Shown: positions 12,642 through 25,795 of the stretch, piece after piece
Layout of the letters: every line of letters begins with the position of its first letter
Position numbering within the stretch: the stretch's first letter is position 1
NCBI GenBank assembly: GCA_003991915.1
Contig: RQTK01000286.1
Location: 280,422 to 344,421, forward strand
Direction of reading: 5' to 3'
DNA from: Elysia chlorotica
Taxonomy: Eukaryota > Mollusca > Gastropoda > Plakobranchidae
Length of the DNA: 64,000 bases
Position numbers and translations under genes: made by a program
The notes under the pieces: model-generated
What the model was told of the DNA's origin: nothing
Databases searched by the model: none
What the model saw: the letters and a program-made list of their open reading frames with translations, nothing else

Positions 12642-12988
12642 GAGAGACAGAGGGGGGAGAGAAAGAGAGAGAAAGAAGCACATAGAGGGTGACAGAAAGA
12701 TGGAGAAAGAGAGAGGGAGGTAGAGAGCAAGGGAGAGAGGGAGAGTAGCACAGAGAGAGGGACAGAGAGACAGAGAGACAAAGATGAAGAAATAGAAAAT
12801 GAGAATGGGTGGGGACCGAAAAAAAACAGAGGAAAAAAAAAGAATAGACAAAATAATAGACACAATGAGTGAATGGTGAAAGTGAAGCAAAGAAAGAGAT
12901 AGACAGACAGATAGAATGACATAGATAACGAGACAGAGACGGAGAAAAATAGACAAAAACAGTCAGAAGACAGATTCAGAGACAAGGC

Positions 12989-13036
<48 letters not shown>

Positions 13037-13070
13037 GAGAGAGATTGATATAGAGAAAAAGAAAGAGAGG
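12595..13070. repeat. GA-rich low-complexity tract with CAGA motifs
   Basis: Long GA runs at 12597-12632 and 12994-13028, joined by GACAGAGA-type sequence. Confidence 0.95.
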
Positions 13071-13515
13071 AAGATTCAGCTAGCGAGAGAAGCAAAAAAC
13101 ACGCAGAGAGAAACACAAAGAGCCAGACAGACTAAACTAATACTCCCACAATTATAATAGCCCCCTAGATCCATTGAGTTTGTAAACTTGAGAAAAACAC
13201 CACTTAAGTCTTGTGTCTATTGCTTTTTATGTGGCACCCCGCGCGCCTCTTGCTTTTGATCTTCCACAGGCAGATGGTCCATAGACTCTCGACACCATTT
13301 AGAGTAATCACCGTTAACAAGGGGGTTATTTCAACGCGTTAAAACTGGTGGTGAGTGTCGACAAAATGTGTCAGTGGAGGGTGAGTATGAGAACAATCAT
13401 AGATGTCAGATCCTCGTCAAAAGTCAAAAGTCGTACCATGTGACCCGTTACTTCGTGTTGACCTGTAGACAGTGGTTGAGTCTGGACTTAAGTACATAAT
13501 GTTCCGGTATTTCCA

Positions 13516-13672
13516 GGGGTTGAGTGAGTTTCTTTACGGCCAGTGTGAGCAAAGTCCAACTTCATAGTAATATAGGTTACACTGTGGAAGGGTCCCAAAA
13601 CTAACATCTGAAAATTGTATGTTCTGTCACACACGAGACAGGGCGGGGATACCAATACTCGTGCCTCAAAGC
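13516..13672 (-). mobile_element. SINE family I, 5'-truncated
   Basis: Tail through ACACACGAGACAGGGCGGGG. Head and part of the core are absent. Confidence 0.8.
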
Positions 13673-13889
13673 TTTTTAATTTTGGCCGAAGTGTTTTGAG
13701 GTTATAAAAAGGTAATTCGGTGTACAATTCCCTACCAAGTCGTCGTGTTACATTCTGATTGAGTGGTATGTGACTGTCTATCTCTCTCTCTCTCTCTCTC
13801 TCTCAATGGAGGGTCCCAAGACTAACATGTGACAGTTTTAGAGCGTTTCATGGGTTAGGACGCACGGATGGTGTTTGAAAGGTTGAGGG

Positions 13890-13967
13890 TTATATCCCGC
13901 CCACAATGTTAGCCAATAATAGTATGAAGTTGGACTTTAGGCAACCAATTCAACTCAACTCAACTCA
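13890..13967 (+). mobile_element. SINE family I, diverged 3' end
   Basis: CCCGCCCACAATGTTAGCC to CAACTCAACTCAACTCA. (TC)n lies just upstream at 13780-13804. Confidence 0.7.
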
Positions 13968-14017
13968 TTTCTCTTTCGGGCGTTTTGTTCCATTCTGATT
14001 GAGTGGCATGTGACTTG

Positions 14018-14021
14018 TCTC

Positions 14022-14069
<48 letters not shown>

Positions 14070-14760
14070 CTCTCTGTACATCTTTGTTTATCTCTCTATC
14101 TCTTTCTATATACATCTATGTGTATATAACCGTCTCTATTTCTATATATTCTGTATATCTCCCTGTCTCTCTTTATACATCTTTTTGTATCTCTCTTTGT
14201 CTCTCTATATATCTCTGTGCATCTCTATTTCTCTCTCTATACATCTCTGTATATCTGTCTGTCTCTATGTATACATATCTGTGTATCTCTGTCTCTCTAC
14301 ATATATCTATGTGTATATGTCTCTCTTTATACATATCTGTGTATCTCTTTGTCTCTCTCTATACATACATGGGTCTCTCTCTGTCTCTCTCTATACATTT
14401 ATGTGTATCTATCTCACTCTCTATACATATATGTGTATCGCTCTGTCTCTCACTAAACATCTCTGTTTATCGCTCTATCTCTTTTTCTCTCTTTACACCT
14501 CTGTGTATCTCTTTGTCTCTCTCTACACATTTCTGCGTATCTCTCTGTGTCTCACTTTCAGTCTCTGTGGTATATCTTTGTCACTATAAATACATTTCAG
14601 TGCATTCTCTCTGTATCTCTCTGTCGGTCTCTGTACATCTATGGGTTTCTCTCTCAGCCTCTCTTTACACATCTTTGTGTATCTCTCTATATTTATAATC
14701 ATATATATCCATGCGTGTCTCTCTGCCTCTCTTCTCTCTCTCTCTCCCTCCCCAGCCATC
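14018..14760. repeat. CT-rich tandem low-complexity block
   Basis: A (CT)n core at about 14030-14066, then more than 20 imperfect units of the form TCTCTCTATACATCTCTGTGTATC. Frames of up to 204 codons result from the repeat. Confidence 0.95.
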
Positions 14761-15039
14761 TCTCAACCTCTCTGTAGCAGCATGTAAAAATATCATCACA
14801 CTTCTAAAACCCTGGGCCTTAAAAGATCCTCTTTTCTGTCCTGCTAATAAATCCTATATGGGATCGAGGATATAATAAGGGAAGACGTAAGTGAATTGGA
14901 TTCTAGATTGAGTACTGTAACTATGAAGAAAGGGCCAGAGAGGTGAGTAGAAATTCAGAGTTTTGTAAATAGTCTTGATAGAATAATTCAGAAGCTTTCT
15001 TAGTCGTGAAAGTTCAGGTAATTTGGAAATTAGAAATGA

Positions 15040-15046
15040 GAGAGGA

Positions 15047-15102
<56 letters not shown>

Positions 15103-15435
15103 GAAAGGGACAGAGAGAAACAGAGACAGAGACAGAGACAGAGACAGTCAGACACAGAGGCAGAGCGACAGATAGGCAGGCAGACAGACAGACAAACAGA
15201 TAGACAGACAGAGACAAAAACAGACACGCAGACAGACAGAAAAAGACAGAGACATACAACAACAGACAAACAGAATGATAGACATTATTATAGACCAGAT
15301 AACAGACAAAGAAAGAGACACAGTTAGACAAAGTCAGAATGACAGAAAGACAGAATGACAGAAAGACTGACATAGAGACAAAGACAGAGCAGACAGACAG
15401 ACAGACAGACAGAAAGACAAACAGACAGAGACATG
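15040..15435. repeat. GA- and CAGA-rich low-complexity block
   Basis: (GA)n followed by (ACAGAG)n and (CAGA)n. Confidence 0.95.
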
Positions 15436-15854
15436 GACTCCCCTGCAGATGCCCGTCTGTACCGAGTGTTAAGTGACCCCCGTTGCTCATCAGCTGGAAT
15501 GCCTGGTTAACTGTCACTCACATTAGACCAGAGGACTCATCAGACTACAGGACGCACATTAGACTAGCGCTCACATTAAAAGAGGAGTGAATTGTGAGAA
15601 AGGTCATTGCGCATACAAAACTAGTAACTAATAACAATAAAATGACCAGACTGCAATATCGCAATGTGAGTTATGTTGTCTTTGTGTTAAAATATTTAAT
15701 CGAAATATATTGAAAATGGAAAAGGTAAAGAGATATGCAAGTGCCTAAACATCTAGACAGCGAAATCAATAAATTAATTATAGGAACAAAAAAAAAGTGC
15801 CAGCAAAGTCGAATATTGTTATTAAGGGAAATTTTCTAATGATTCTATACATCG

Positions 15855-15889
15855 TTGAGATGTGATCTTCGTGAGTTCGTTTTGGTTTG

Positions 15890-15936
<47 letters not shown>

Positions 15937-16075
15937 AACAGCCATTCCTAATAAAGAGATAGACTGACAGACAGGTACATATAGACCAATGCATTGATAA
16001 CCAAAACTAATGTGTTTTTAAAAAGATAACCCCAATGGTCAGACGTGATATTTGTGAGTTCGTATTGGTTTGAAT

Positions 16076-16142
<67 letters not shown>

Positions 16143-16225
16143 TCAGACAAGCATACAGATAAAAAGGCTGGTACAGGCATAAATACAGACCAATGTATTG
16201 ATGACCCAATTATAGTGTTTAAAAA
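15855..16225. repeat. Tandem duplication with internal (GA)n, unit about 175 bp
   Basis: Both units carry GTGAGTTCGT-TTGGTTTGAATGA, then (GA)n, then CATTGATAACC or TATTGATGACCC, then a TGTTTTTAAAA-like end. The unit boundary lies near 16030. Confidence 0.8.
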
Positions 16226-16547
16226 ACAAAACAAAACAGAAAAACCAAATTCAGAAGCATTGAATGAACAAATTAGAGAAAAGAGAGATTCGTTCTTAGG
16301 ACAGAAAAGCTACAGGAATAGATTGCGAGCGGATTTTCGATTGATCCAACCACACAAGTATAATGGCACAAAAGACTAGAGCGTTATACAGAATAATAAT
16401 GTGAACTATTATCATCGAGAATAATTGCGACGCCTTAACACTTCATGGTTTTCATCCTTTTGCCTAGAAGCAAAGAGCAACGTTGCGAAATTTTCAATCG
16501 AAATTTATAGAGATTTGATTCACCATCAACCTCCCCCCCCCTTTCGG

Positions 16548-16790
16548 AGTGCGGTAGCCCTGGGGTAGAACATCGGTTTTCAAAGTAGGTGGTCCGTTGT
16601 TCGAGCCCTATCGATTTCGCCTCCTACTGGTTGGGTCGGTATCAGTTTAATGTGATCGACTGGGACAGGAGTCATGTTATCCCCGCCCTGTCTCGTGTGT
16701 GGGAACACATAAAATTGTCAGACGTCACTCTTGGGTCGCGCCCACACCATATAGTCTATATAGCGCTGACGTTGGACGTAAAACAAACTC
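16548..16790 (+). mobile_element. SINE family I, full length
   Basis: Complete head (GGTAGCCCTGGGGTAGAACA, then box B-like GTTCGAGCCC), core and 3' end. Confidence 0.9.
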
Positions 16791-16802
16791 AAAAAACAAA
16801 AA

Positions 16803-16912
16803 ACTCATGTGTGGCAGCACATACAATTTGTCAGACGTCAGTTTTGGGGTACGTCCACAATATAGTCTATATACTATTGACGTTGGACGTTAAACCAACT
16901 CGACTACAACGA
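16803..16912 (+). mobile_element. SINE family I, second copy in tandem, 5'-truncated
   Basis: Starts within CATGTGTGGCAGCACATAC directly after the preceding copy and ends AACCAACTCGACTACAAC. Confidence 0.85.
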
Positions 16913-17189
16913 CCTCCCCACCCCCCCCCCCCCCCCCAAAAAAAAAAAAAAAAGCCACTACTCACACTAATTATTTCGCGCTCACATTGTCACACTCTGA
17001 AAAAAAAAGCAATGCTACAGGCACCCCCCTCCACCCCCCTTTCGATTCAGCACCAATTAATCGCAGGGGGTGAGCCACTATTACAATAGAAAAACGAGTA
17101 TTAATAACCCAATGATCAATTTTTTATTACAACAGACACGGCGACCTAGATTCGATAAATAATTATGGCGGCGACCTACTTCTCTTGTT

Positions 17190-17430
17190 CTTCACCTCTG
17201 TGATTGGACGCTGAGGGAAAAGTGTTCTTAGAGACTTTGCGATGTACAAATCAGTAACGTATGACGTAAGCACACCCTTAGATATAATTAGTACTTCCTG
17301 ATCGCTCATTGGCTCTGTATCTCTATGATAGAGCTATGATTGGATGCTGAGGGAAAAGTGTTTTTAAAGGCTTTGCGATGTATAAATCAGTAACATATGG
17401 CGTAGTCACATGCTCAGATATAACTAGTGT
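17190..17430. repeat. Tandem duplication, unit about 145 bp
   Basis: GATTGGA-GCTGAGGGAAAAGTGTT and CTTTGCGATGTA-AAATCAGTAAC occur twice, separated by the CGCTCATTGGCTCTG block. A related block lies near 17900-18030. Confidence 0.8.
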
Positions 17431-18556
17431 TTTCTGGAGCCGTATTTATCAGCGATCGTAAATAAGGCCTAAAAAACTGACGTAGTTAGTACAAAATGTT
17501 TGACGTAGACGCTATTTTGTAATTTTATATATCTTAGGCCTACTTTAAAATTATAAAAATTAAGTACAAAAACTCAAATCCATAATAAATTTCTTTATTT
17601 CTATGAACTACTGGATATAACCTTTTTATTTGACCTACTTTCTTAATGTAGATCCAAATTATAAAAAATGATTTAAAAAATGCGTGATTGCACTATTAGG
17701 TGTGCCGGAATGGTAAAATTAAACTATAAAACAACTAAAAATCTTACTAAAACAACAAAGAAGTAATTATAATTGGTTTTTATAGGCTTTAGTCGTTAGT
17801 CCTGCCTCGGAACTGTGTAAACTTGCGTATTGGAAATTTAAATTTCAGATGTAAGTTACGTCCGACTTTTAGGCCCAAGCCTTCACATAAATACGACCCC
17901 TGATCGCTCATTGGCTCCATATAATTTTACGATAGAGCTATGAGTGGACGTTTTCGTCGATAGGTTCCACTCCCTACACCGTCTTCATTTCGTTATAGGG
18001 CTCATTATCGCAAGAACTCCACTGAACGCTGAGGGAGACGAGATGTCAATGACAGGATATCGGGTAAAGTGACAAACAATGAGTTTCACATCAACACAAT
18101 AGAAATATCAGTCCGGTTTTGGGTTCAGGTCGCTTTTTTCTGTGCATTGTTCTATATTGGCTTAACCTCGATGTGTCTTTCTCTCTTTCTCTGTATCCTT
18201 ATATAGTATCATCCTTTTATAGTATCATTCTTATATAGTATCGTACTTGAAATTCCAAAGCAAAATACTATGAGTACATCTTCAGAGTAGTAAAAAGGAC
18301 CAGCGTTTCAGTTAGCAGGGTACTTGATTAATTAATTTTAAAAAAGGACTTCGAATATTATTTTACTCTAGTTACTATTCAGATGAAGCGATTACTGAAA
18401 AGGAATGCGTTTTCATTGTTCAAATTATTTGTTTTGTTTTTGTATTGTGTCGCACGTTTTTCTGCTCAATGTATTTAATTTTTTTTTTAATAATAATAAT
18501 TATTAATTTTAGCCTTACAGATATATTGAAAACACAAGATAGCTGTAACGACACAA

Positions 18557-18690
18557 GAGTTGAGTTAACTTGGTTTAACGTTAAACGTCAGCACTAGATA
18601 GGCTTTATTGTGGACGGGCCCCAAGACTGGCGTCTGACAATTTTTAAGTGCTGCCACACACGAGACACTGGGGGGATATCATGACTGAGG
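18557..18690 (-). mobile_element. SINE family I, 5'-truncated
   Basis: Tail through ACACACGAGACACTGGGGGG, joined to CAGA-rich sequence. Confidence 0.85.
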
Positions 18691-19345
18691 TGAGAGAGAC
18701 AGAGAGACTGAGATTGAGGCAGAGACAGGGAGAGACTTAGACAGATATACGTACAAAGGCAGAGAGACAGGCAAACACTAATACTAACAAATAGACGAAC
18801 AAAACTAAAAAAAAACAACTGATGCAAACAGAGAAAGCGAAGGTAGAAAGATGAACAAATGTAGAGAGAGATAAACACTAAGACAGACACATATTATACA
18901 TAGACAGAAAAGAGACACTGTGACAATCGGTACACACAAAGAGAGAAATCGGAGGCAGAGCGAGACATGGACAGAGAAAGGCTGAAACAAAATCAGAGGC
19001 AGAGACAGATACATAGTCTATACAAACAGAGAAATCGTAGCAGAAAGAGACATAGGCAGAGAAAGGCCAACAGTCTTAGTCTCTGTCTCCGTCTGTCTGT
19101 TCAGATACAAACAGAGAAATCATAGCGGAAAGAGACATAGACAAAGAAAGGCCGAGATAGAATCAGAGACAGACATAGACAAACAGAGAGAAACGGAGAA
19201 ATCGTTGCAGAAAGAGACACAGACAAAGAAAGGCCGACACACTGCTTCAGAGACAAAGACAAACAGACAGATACAATCATGAATCGTAGCAGAAAGAGAC
19301 ATAGACAGACAGACAGATAGAGACAAAGAATTGTCGCATAGATAG
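18690..19345. repeat. CAGA-rich tandem repeat block
   Basis: Recurring GAAATCGTAGCAGAAAGAGA and AGACAAAGAAAGGCCGA units, about four copies of 75-100 bp, imperfect. Confidence 0.85.
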
Positions 19346-19734
19346 ACAGTCTCTCACAACCACATAACTTAACACGCCATATTTTCTGTCTGTGATCGCA
19401 ATGTTTTTCCTACGTGCCTGGCCGCCTGAAAAATGCCTCCAGCAGGGAATGGTTTGTGGGGTTTGATTCCGAGCTAAAACATTAAACCCCGGGTGAATTC
19501 GTGCCTTTGAGTTAAATCTTCAAATTGATGTATGTACCGGTAAGTCGAAAGCTTAAGATGTGGATAAGAGTATGCAAAGAAGTTGCAACAGTCTAATAGA
19601 GAGGGTGAAGAATAGATAGGATAAAGAGAAATGTGGACTGTGCATTTTATCTGGAAAATTGGCTTCTGTGTGTGGGTGGGTGCGCGCGTGCGTGAATAGT
19701 TGTGGGTTTTTTTAATGGATATTTTCTCAATATT

Positions 19735-19735
<1 letters not shown>

Positions 19736-19775
<40 letters not shown>

Positions 19776-19776
19776 G
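19736..19776. repeat. (GTT)n microsatellite
   Basis: Uninterrupted TTG repeat. The following 19777-20280 shows no supported feature. Confidence 0.95.
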
Positions 19777-20280
19777 GGACTGAACTTTGATATTATCTCC
19801 AAGAAAAGCAGAAATAATTCCGTAACAGCTCTTTCTTAGATAATATCGTGCATAATTATAGTTTTGTATAGAGGTTCCTAAACTTCCTATTTGTAATACT
19901 CCTTTAGAAGATACGAAAACTGCAGCTTCATCAAGTAAAAACGTAGATCTAAAGATTTTCTGTTGGCGCTTTCAAGGATCCCTTTTAAAAGACTAGAGCA
20001 AGCGACACAGTTTAACATTAGTGAATCCTTTTCTTTAGTAACCTAACATAAGTACATTTTTATGGAGTTTATCGTCTTATAGCAAAGTTCTGTAACACAC
20101 CGAGTAAATTCACATTCTTAATATCAATATGAAAGCCGACAATACCATTTGAAATTCAAACCGCGGACACTCTACTCGCAGGCCTAACACTTCAAAATAC
20201 CAGCGCCAAAATCAAGATTGATTTAAAAAGCATAAGGAAGACATTTTTGTTTTTGTTTTATATTCTAGATCGATTAACCT

Positions 20281-20466
20281 GCCAGTAAAAAATGGTTGGG
20301 TCGCTGTCAGTAAAGTATCACCGGCTGGAACAGAAGTACAGGTCTTCACACTCTGTTCCGTGTGTGGCAGCACATACAATTTTCAAACTTTAGTCTCGAG
20401 ACTCGTCTACAATGTAGCCTCTATAGTGCTGAAGTTGGACATGAGGCAAAGAACTCGACTCAAATA
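20281..20466 (+). mobile_element. SINE family I, diverged
   Basis: From GCCAGTAAAAAATGGTTGGG to AACTCGACTCAA. The head is missing. Confidence 0.8.
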
Positions 20467-21846
20467 AGCCCTGACATTACTGTTGTCAAGAAATATCAAA
20501 CCATGCTCTCCTGTGTCTCGCCAAAAAAAAATATTGGTTTTGACGTTTTTTTTCGCAATCTGGTAACTTTTTTTCTCTCAATCTCTTCTGTCCAATGGAA
20601 TACAAACCGGAAACGATCACTTTGGTAATCATCACCTTGAAAATTATCCGTTCACCTCGGAGGCCGCAATTTTTCCGCCATTTTGTATCGATCGGACATC
20701 ACTCCAACAAGATTTGTCGGGTTCTCCACCCATCACGTATTATGGCCTTATGTCGCCAGCAGACGTGGCTCATTAGAAGGGGAGGGAACTCTCAGTTCAA
20801 ACCGCTCGCTTCAAAGAGTAATGTATCCTGAAAAGCACAGCCTGCGATTTCAAAAGACTGTAGAAAACACATTTCTTTCGGAATAAATTGTATGTATTAA
20901 AACGTTTTGAAAATGCCTGTAGAGTTGTGTTTTTTGTTGTTGTTGTATTTTATTATTATTCAAAGGATGGCCAGTATCGAACGAGAGATTATTTGCTGAG
21001 CTATTCTGTATTTTTGAGAATTGGTTGAGCGCCTGTTTTTTAAACTGAAATAATAATTCTTTTATTTACAAAATTTAATGCATACATTCTATTGCGAATT
21101 TACTATATGACATGCCACAGAGGTATATGTGAGACATTGAACACATTTGTCTGGCACTTTATCAACACGCTTTTTAAATTTCATCTTGAAAGAACCAAAT
21201 GACGAAAATCCTTTTTAAAAATATTTAAATAACATTTTTTGTTTCATTTTAACCTTTTCTATACCGTTACTATGTGATCATGTGATTTCTTTTAATAATA
21301 CCACCATCGCTGTGCCAATCACATGCAGACATAAATGCGAGCGTCTTTATATAGGTACTCAGGTAAACCCCTAAAACATTGTAATTTTTCAAACTGCGTG
21401 AAACTACAAGATTATAAATATAGTTCTCAATAGGGAAAATCCGTGGCTCAAATATTTAAAAATTTACCCTGCCCATATAGGTTCTTTAAAGAATAATCTT
21501 TATTTTAGTATAATGATCTACGAACTACGAAATGTATTGCAAGAGCTTTCATAACACTTGCTTTAGAATGTTTTCAAAATTATTAATGTATCTTTTTTCT
21601 TTTTTCTTTTTTTTTGTATTTGGTTATGAGTGAGAATCCCTTTTATTATCCGATGCTTTGTTGTGCAGTAACAAGAATAATATTTTTGTAAACAATTTTA
21701 TTACACCTTGCATTATTATGAAATTAGGATCTGAAATGAAGAACATGGTTCAGTTATGAACTCTTCAGTTCACTCCTTTGTATTATCATTTCTTTGAAGC
21801 TACATGTATTTGGTTGGTTTTCTTTTCCTCCATACTCTACTAACTT
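20467..21846. other. No gene recognised
   Basis: AT-rich sequence. A 78-codon plus-strand frame at 20595-20831 has ordinary composition but no motif I recognise, and it overlaps other frames. Confidence 0.45.
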
Positions 21847-21962
21847 GCCGGCATCCCCACCCTCTCTCGTGTGTGGCAGCGCGTAAAATTGCCAGACGTC
21901 AGTCTTTAGGCCCGTCCACAATATAGCCTATATAGTGCTGATGTTGGACGTTAAATCAACTC

Positions 21963-22030
<68 letters not shown>

Positions 22031-22040
22031 CGACAACAAC
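21847..22040 (+). mobile_element. SINE family I 3' half with a long (CAA)n tail
   Basis: The body ends GTTGGACGTTAAATCAACTC and runs directly into about 75 bp of (AAC)n, showing that the (CAA)/(GTT) tracts in this window can be SINE tails. Confidence 0.9.
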
Positions 22041-22195
22041 TGCTTATGAGACCCTACCATGCTTTTGTTTGTGTTCTTTTTGGTTGGTTAAGATAATCAA
22101 TACGCATAATTTGTGCAAGGCTAGATCCAAAACGCCTCCATCCATTAAATTTTGTTTTGAAAAGTGCAACAACTGCAGATAATAACACTTGATTG

Positions 22196-22198
<3 letters not shown>

Positions 22199-22267
<69 letters not shown>
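22199..22267. repeat. (CT)n microsatellite
   Basis: Perfect CT dinucleotide run. Confidence 0.97.
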
Positions 22268-22268
<1 letters not shown>

Positions 22269-22565
22269 GTGCAAGCTGAGCTGCTTCGTTATGTGGAGAG
22301 GCAGAATCTGCGAAAAGGTGGGAAGAGGGACAAAAAGGGAGGGAGAAGACGCACGTTTTTTTTTAAATGAAAACGAGAACTATATGAGAGAAAAAAGTAG
22401 ATAGAGAGTGAGATGAACAGTACATGAGGAGCGGGAAACGTAAACTGAAGTGAAAATAGATAATAAAAAATAAACTATTTTGACACGCTTTTTCAGTGAT
22501 CTGCATTTCCCTTTTACAGCAGTGTGATGTTCGTTTGTTTTCAACGATATTTTTGACACTTCTCT

Positions 22566-22705
22566 TTGTTGTTGTTTTTGTTTTTGTTGTTGTTGTTGTT
22601 GTTGTTGTTATTTTGTTGTTTGAGTAAAATAAATGTAATACGCTTCCTAATAACGTATATGACAGTTCCAAGACACACACACATACACACACACACACAC
22701 ACACG
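22566..22705. repeat. (GTT)n and (AC)n microsatellites
   Basis: TTGTTG-rich tract at 22566-22620 and CACACA at 22672-22705. Confidence 0.9.
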
Positions 22706-22989
22706 CAGTCAATGTCTAGTCCACCATAGTGTCCGTGTGGTCAGTCATGTTCCCAAGGCATGTCTTCAGAGTGAGTGACCAATGCCCAAAGGTCGGGGAT
22801 ATAAGTCTTAAGACCCCCAGGGGTCCAAGCGTCCACTGCTTCATGTATAATTGAAACGCATGCACGTCCCTGTGGTATTTGGTCTTTACAGCTTTACTGT
22901 GGGTGGTGGAAGTCTTTTTTATGTAGGGTGGACAAAGTAAGGTGTTGGGCGGGGGGAGGTGGGGGGTAGAGAGATATCTGAGGGAAAGG

Positions 22990-23240
22990 ATGGTTGGTTG
23001 GTTGGTTGGGTTGGTTTAACGTCCAACAGCAGCACTATATAGGCTATATTGTGGACGGGCCCCAAGACGGATGTGCTGCCACACACGAGACAGGGCGGGG
23101 ATACCATGACTCCTGTCTCAGCCGGTCACATTATACTGACACCGACCCAACCAGTAGGGAACGCAACAGCCAGGATTCGAACTCGGGACCTTTTGCGTCG
23201 GAAGCCGATGTTCTACCTCTGGACCACCGCGCCTCCCCCC
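22990..23240 (-). mobile_element. SINE family I, full length
   Basis: Tail GGTTGGTTTAACGTCC to head CTGGACCACCGCGCC, followed by poly-C. It lacks the short GACGTCTGACAATT block found in most copies. Confidence 0.92.
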
Positions 23241-23464
23241 CCCACCCCCCACGGATTTGGCGCGGAAGGCCATGTTTTCCCCCTGCGCCCCCCCCCCCCC
23301 CCTGAGGGAAAGGAATTGAATTAAACGAATGTGAAGAAACCATGGTGAATCTCGTATTAGTGTGTAGACCTACATTTGTCACTGCGCAGTCGCAAAGTTG
23401 GTGCATTGCTCTTGGTGAAAAGAAGAGGAGATCCGGGATTCTCATGGAAATTTTAGGCATGTGG

Positions 23465-23745
23465 GGAGAACTAGCTCAAGTTGTAGAGCGTTGATCTTCC
23501 AAACGGGAAGTTTTCGGATCAAATACCAGTATAGGACAAAAAAAATGAATTTGTTGGTCAGATTTCATCTAGTTGGTTCGATGTCAGCAGAATAATGTCA
23601 GTATACTGTGACTGGGTGAGTCAAGGGTGGTGGTGCCCCCACACTGCCTCGCATGTGGCAGCATGTTAACTTGTTAGACGATGGTCATGGGACCCGTCGC
23701 CTACTCGTCGTTCTACTTAGGAACATAGGAGACGTAAAATTTTAA
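23465..23745 (+). mobile_element. SINE family II, diverged
   Basis: A different tRNA-like head (ACTAGCTCAAGTTGTAGAGCG) is followed by the family I-like core, and the 3' end is of the CGTCGCC...TAGGAGACGT type instead of the TATAGCCTATATAG type. Confidence 0.75.
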
Positions 23746-23807
23746 TATTTTAGGCGAGAGCTTATCTTTCTCCCACAAAAATTGAACAGCGTGCTTTGCT
23801 TTGATAA

Positions 23808-23900
23808 GTTGAGTTGGTTTAATGTCCAACATCAGCATTGTATAGGCTATATTGTGGACGGGTCCCAAGACTCCTGTCTCAGCCGGTCACATTAAACTGT
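23808..23900 (-). mobile_element. SINE family I with internal deletion
   Basis: The tail and GGACGGGTCCCAAGACT join directly to CCTGTCTCAGCCGGTCACAT, skipping the segment normally between them. Confidence 0.8.
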
Positions 23901-24870
23901 TAAAATGTCTTAGTATCCTTTTGTTCTCATAATCCTAATATTATTATTTAATATAGCTTTCTTGTTGTTACTCTACTTTTGCAATTACTATGTTATTAAG
24001 GTATTGATTTTAATCACTTCCGTTACTTGTCCTGTATTCAAAAGACATCTTTTTAATTTGTAAACCCATCGCAAAAGTTATCATATCATCTGAAAGCTTT
24101 AACAACCACTGTCCTCGAGAAGGCAACATACCTTGGGGACCAATTCAGGGAAAATTTCCCGCCTTTCAAGATTGACTGAAATGAGTCTATGTCAGTTATT
24201 TCCCTTTGACAGAGTTACAGAGTGCTAAACTCTAGATGGTGTCGTGCTCATCTTTCGGCCAAACCTCTTGGGTTTTCCCGCTCCAAATAGAAAAGCAATG
24301 GAAGGAGTCAGGGAATCAGAGAATATCATAGATGGATTTTATGAAGGTGTGAAGAAGCGTCTTGTGGAGATTGAGGAATAGAAGGGCGGTTGGGGGTGGG
24401 GTGGGTTGATAGATAACGAAAAAAGGATAGATCAATAATTATATAATAAGTTTAGCTATACAGCGTCTTCTCTAGAAGAAGCTTAAAGCGCTTAATATTA
24501 AAAACTGTATAGGCCAATAGTTTAGACTCAAATAAATTCATAGCTTATTTACACGCATACAGTGTGGATTCATTTATATTGACAGTACTAAACATTTGAA
24601 GACATCCATTCGTGATATGCCTATTAAAATTAATATAACCAAAAATAATCAAAATAACTACAGGAAACCATAATATTACCGATCAGGACAAACGATTACA
24701 AAGTACTTTAACCAAAGATAACCAAATCATTTTATAATTTAAAGATTAAAGATGAAAAAGACACCCCCTCTCTTAACTAAAACAAATTTTAATTTACCAA
24801 AATAAAAATTCCACAACAAATAAAACAACAACAAAATAAAACCAAAGAGACTAAAAGATAATTCCATAAC

Positions 24871-25054
24871 AACGTGTCTTAGTTGTCGCCCATGGTCTAC
24901 TGGCTGTCTATTGTCAAGAGACTAACACTCAAACCAATGATTCATCTGGACGTGTGAATCTACCTCAACGTGGCTTAGTTGTCGCCCATGATCTGTTAAC
25001 TATCTAGTATCCAGGGACCAACACTCAAACCAATGATTCATATGGACGTGTGAA
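24871..25054. repeat. Tandem duplication, unit about 100 bp
   Basis: Two units each carry AACGTG-CTTAGTTGTCGCCCA and ACTCAAACCAATGATTCAT, ending GGACGTGTGAA. Confidence 0.85.
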
Positions 25055-25059
25055 GCCTT

Positions 25060-25355
<296 letters not shown>

Positions 25356-25393
25356 CTTATACCACCTTGCGCTTCTCGTACCTTCTCTCTTTT

Positions 25394-25512
25394 GTTGGTT
25401 TAACATCCAACATCAGCACTACATAGGCTATATTGTGGACGGGCCCCAAGACTGACGTCTGACAATTTTAAGTGCTGCCACACACGAGACAGACCGGGGG
25501 TACCATGACTCC
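25394..25512 (-). mobile_element. SINE family I, 5'-truncated
   Basis: From GGTTTAACATCCAACATC to the CACACGAGACAG region, then interrupted. Confidence 0.85.
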
Positions 25513-25534
25513 ACAAACAGTGGACGTTCTGGTA

Positions 25535-25795
25535 CTAGTGATAGAAAGTTGGTCTCCCAATTTGGGGGTCCGTGGTTCGCAAAGCACGATCAGTCAAAAC
25601 TTTACATGTATTTTGTTCGATATCGCTTTCTGTTGGTTGGCTCGGTGTCAGTAAAATGTGACCGGCTGATAAGGTAGTCATTGTAACCCCGCACTGTCTC
25701 TTCTTTTCGCACGTAAAATTGTCAGACGCCAGTCTTGTGATCCGTCCACAATACAGCCTATTACATGTATTGTAGTGCTAATGTTGGACTCTAAG
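25535..25795 (+). mobile_element. SINE family I, diverged
   Basis: Head-like TAGTGATAGAAAGTTGGTC, core TTGGTTGGCTCGGTGTCAG and 3' end GTGCTAATGTTGGAC. It lies in the opposite direction to the copy just to its left. Confidence 0.75.

Noticed and set aside
14084-14698. 204-codon plus-strand ORF
   Set aside because: Pure translation of CT-rich TCTCTGTGTATC repeats, and overlapping frames are equally open.
23131-23460. 109-codon minus-strand ORF
   Set aside because: Mostly SINE family I sequence; similar frames occur in other SINE copies.
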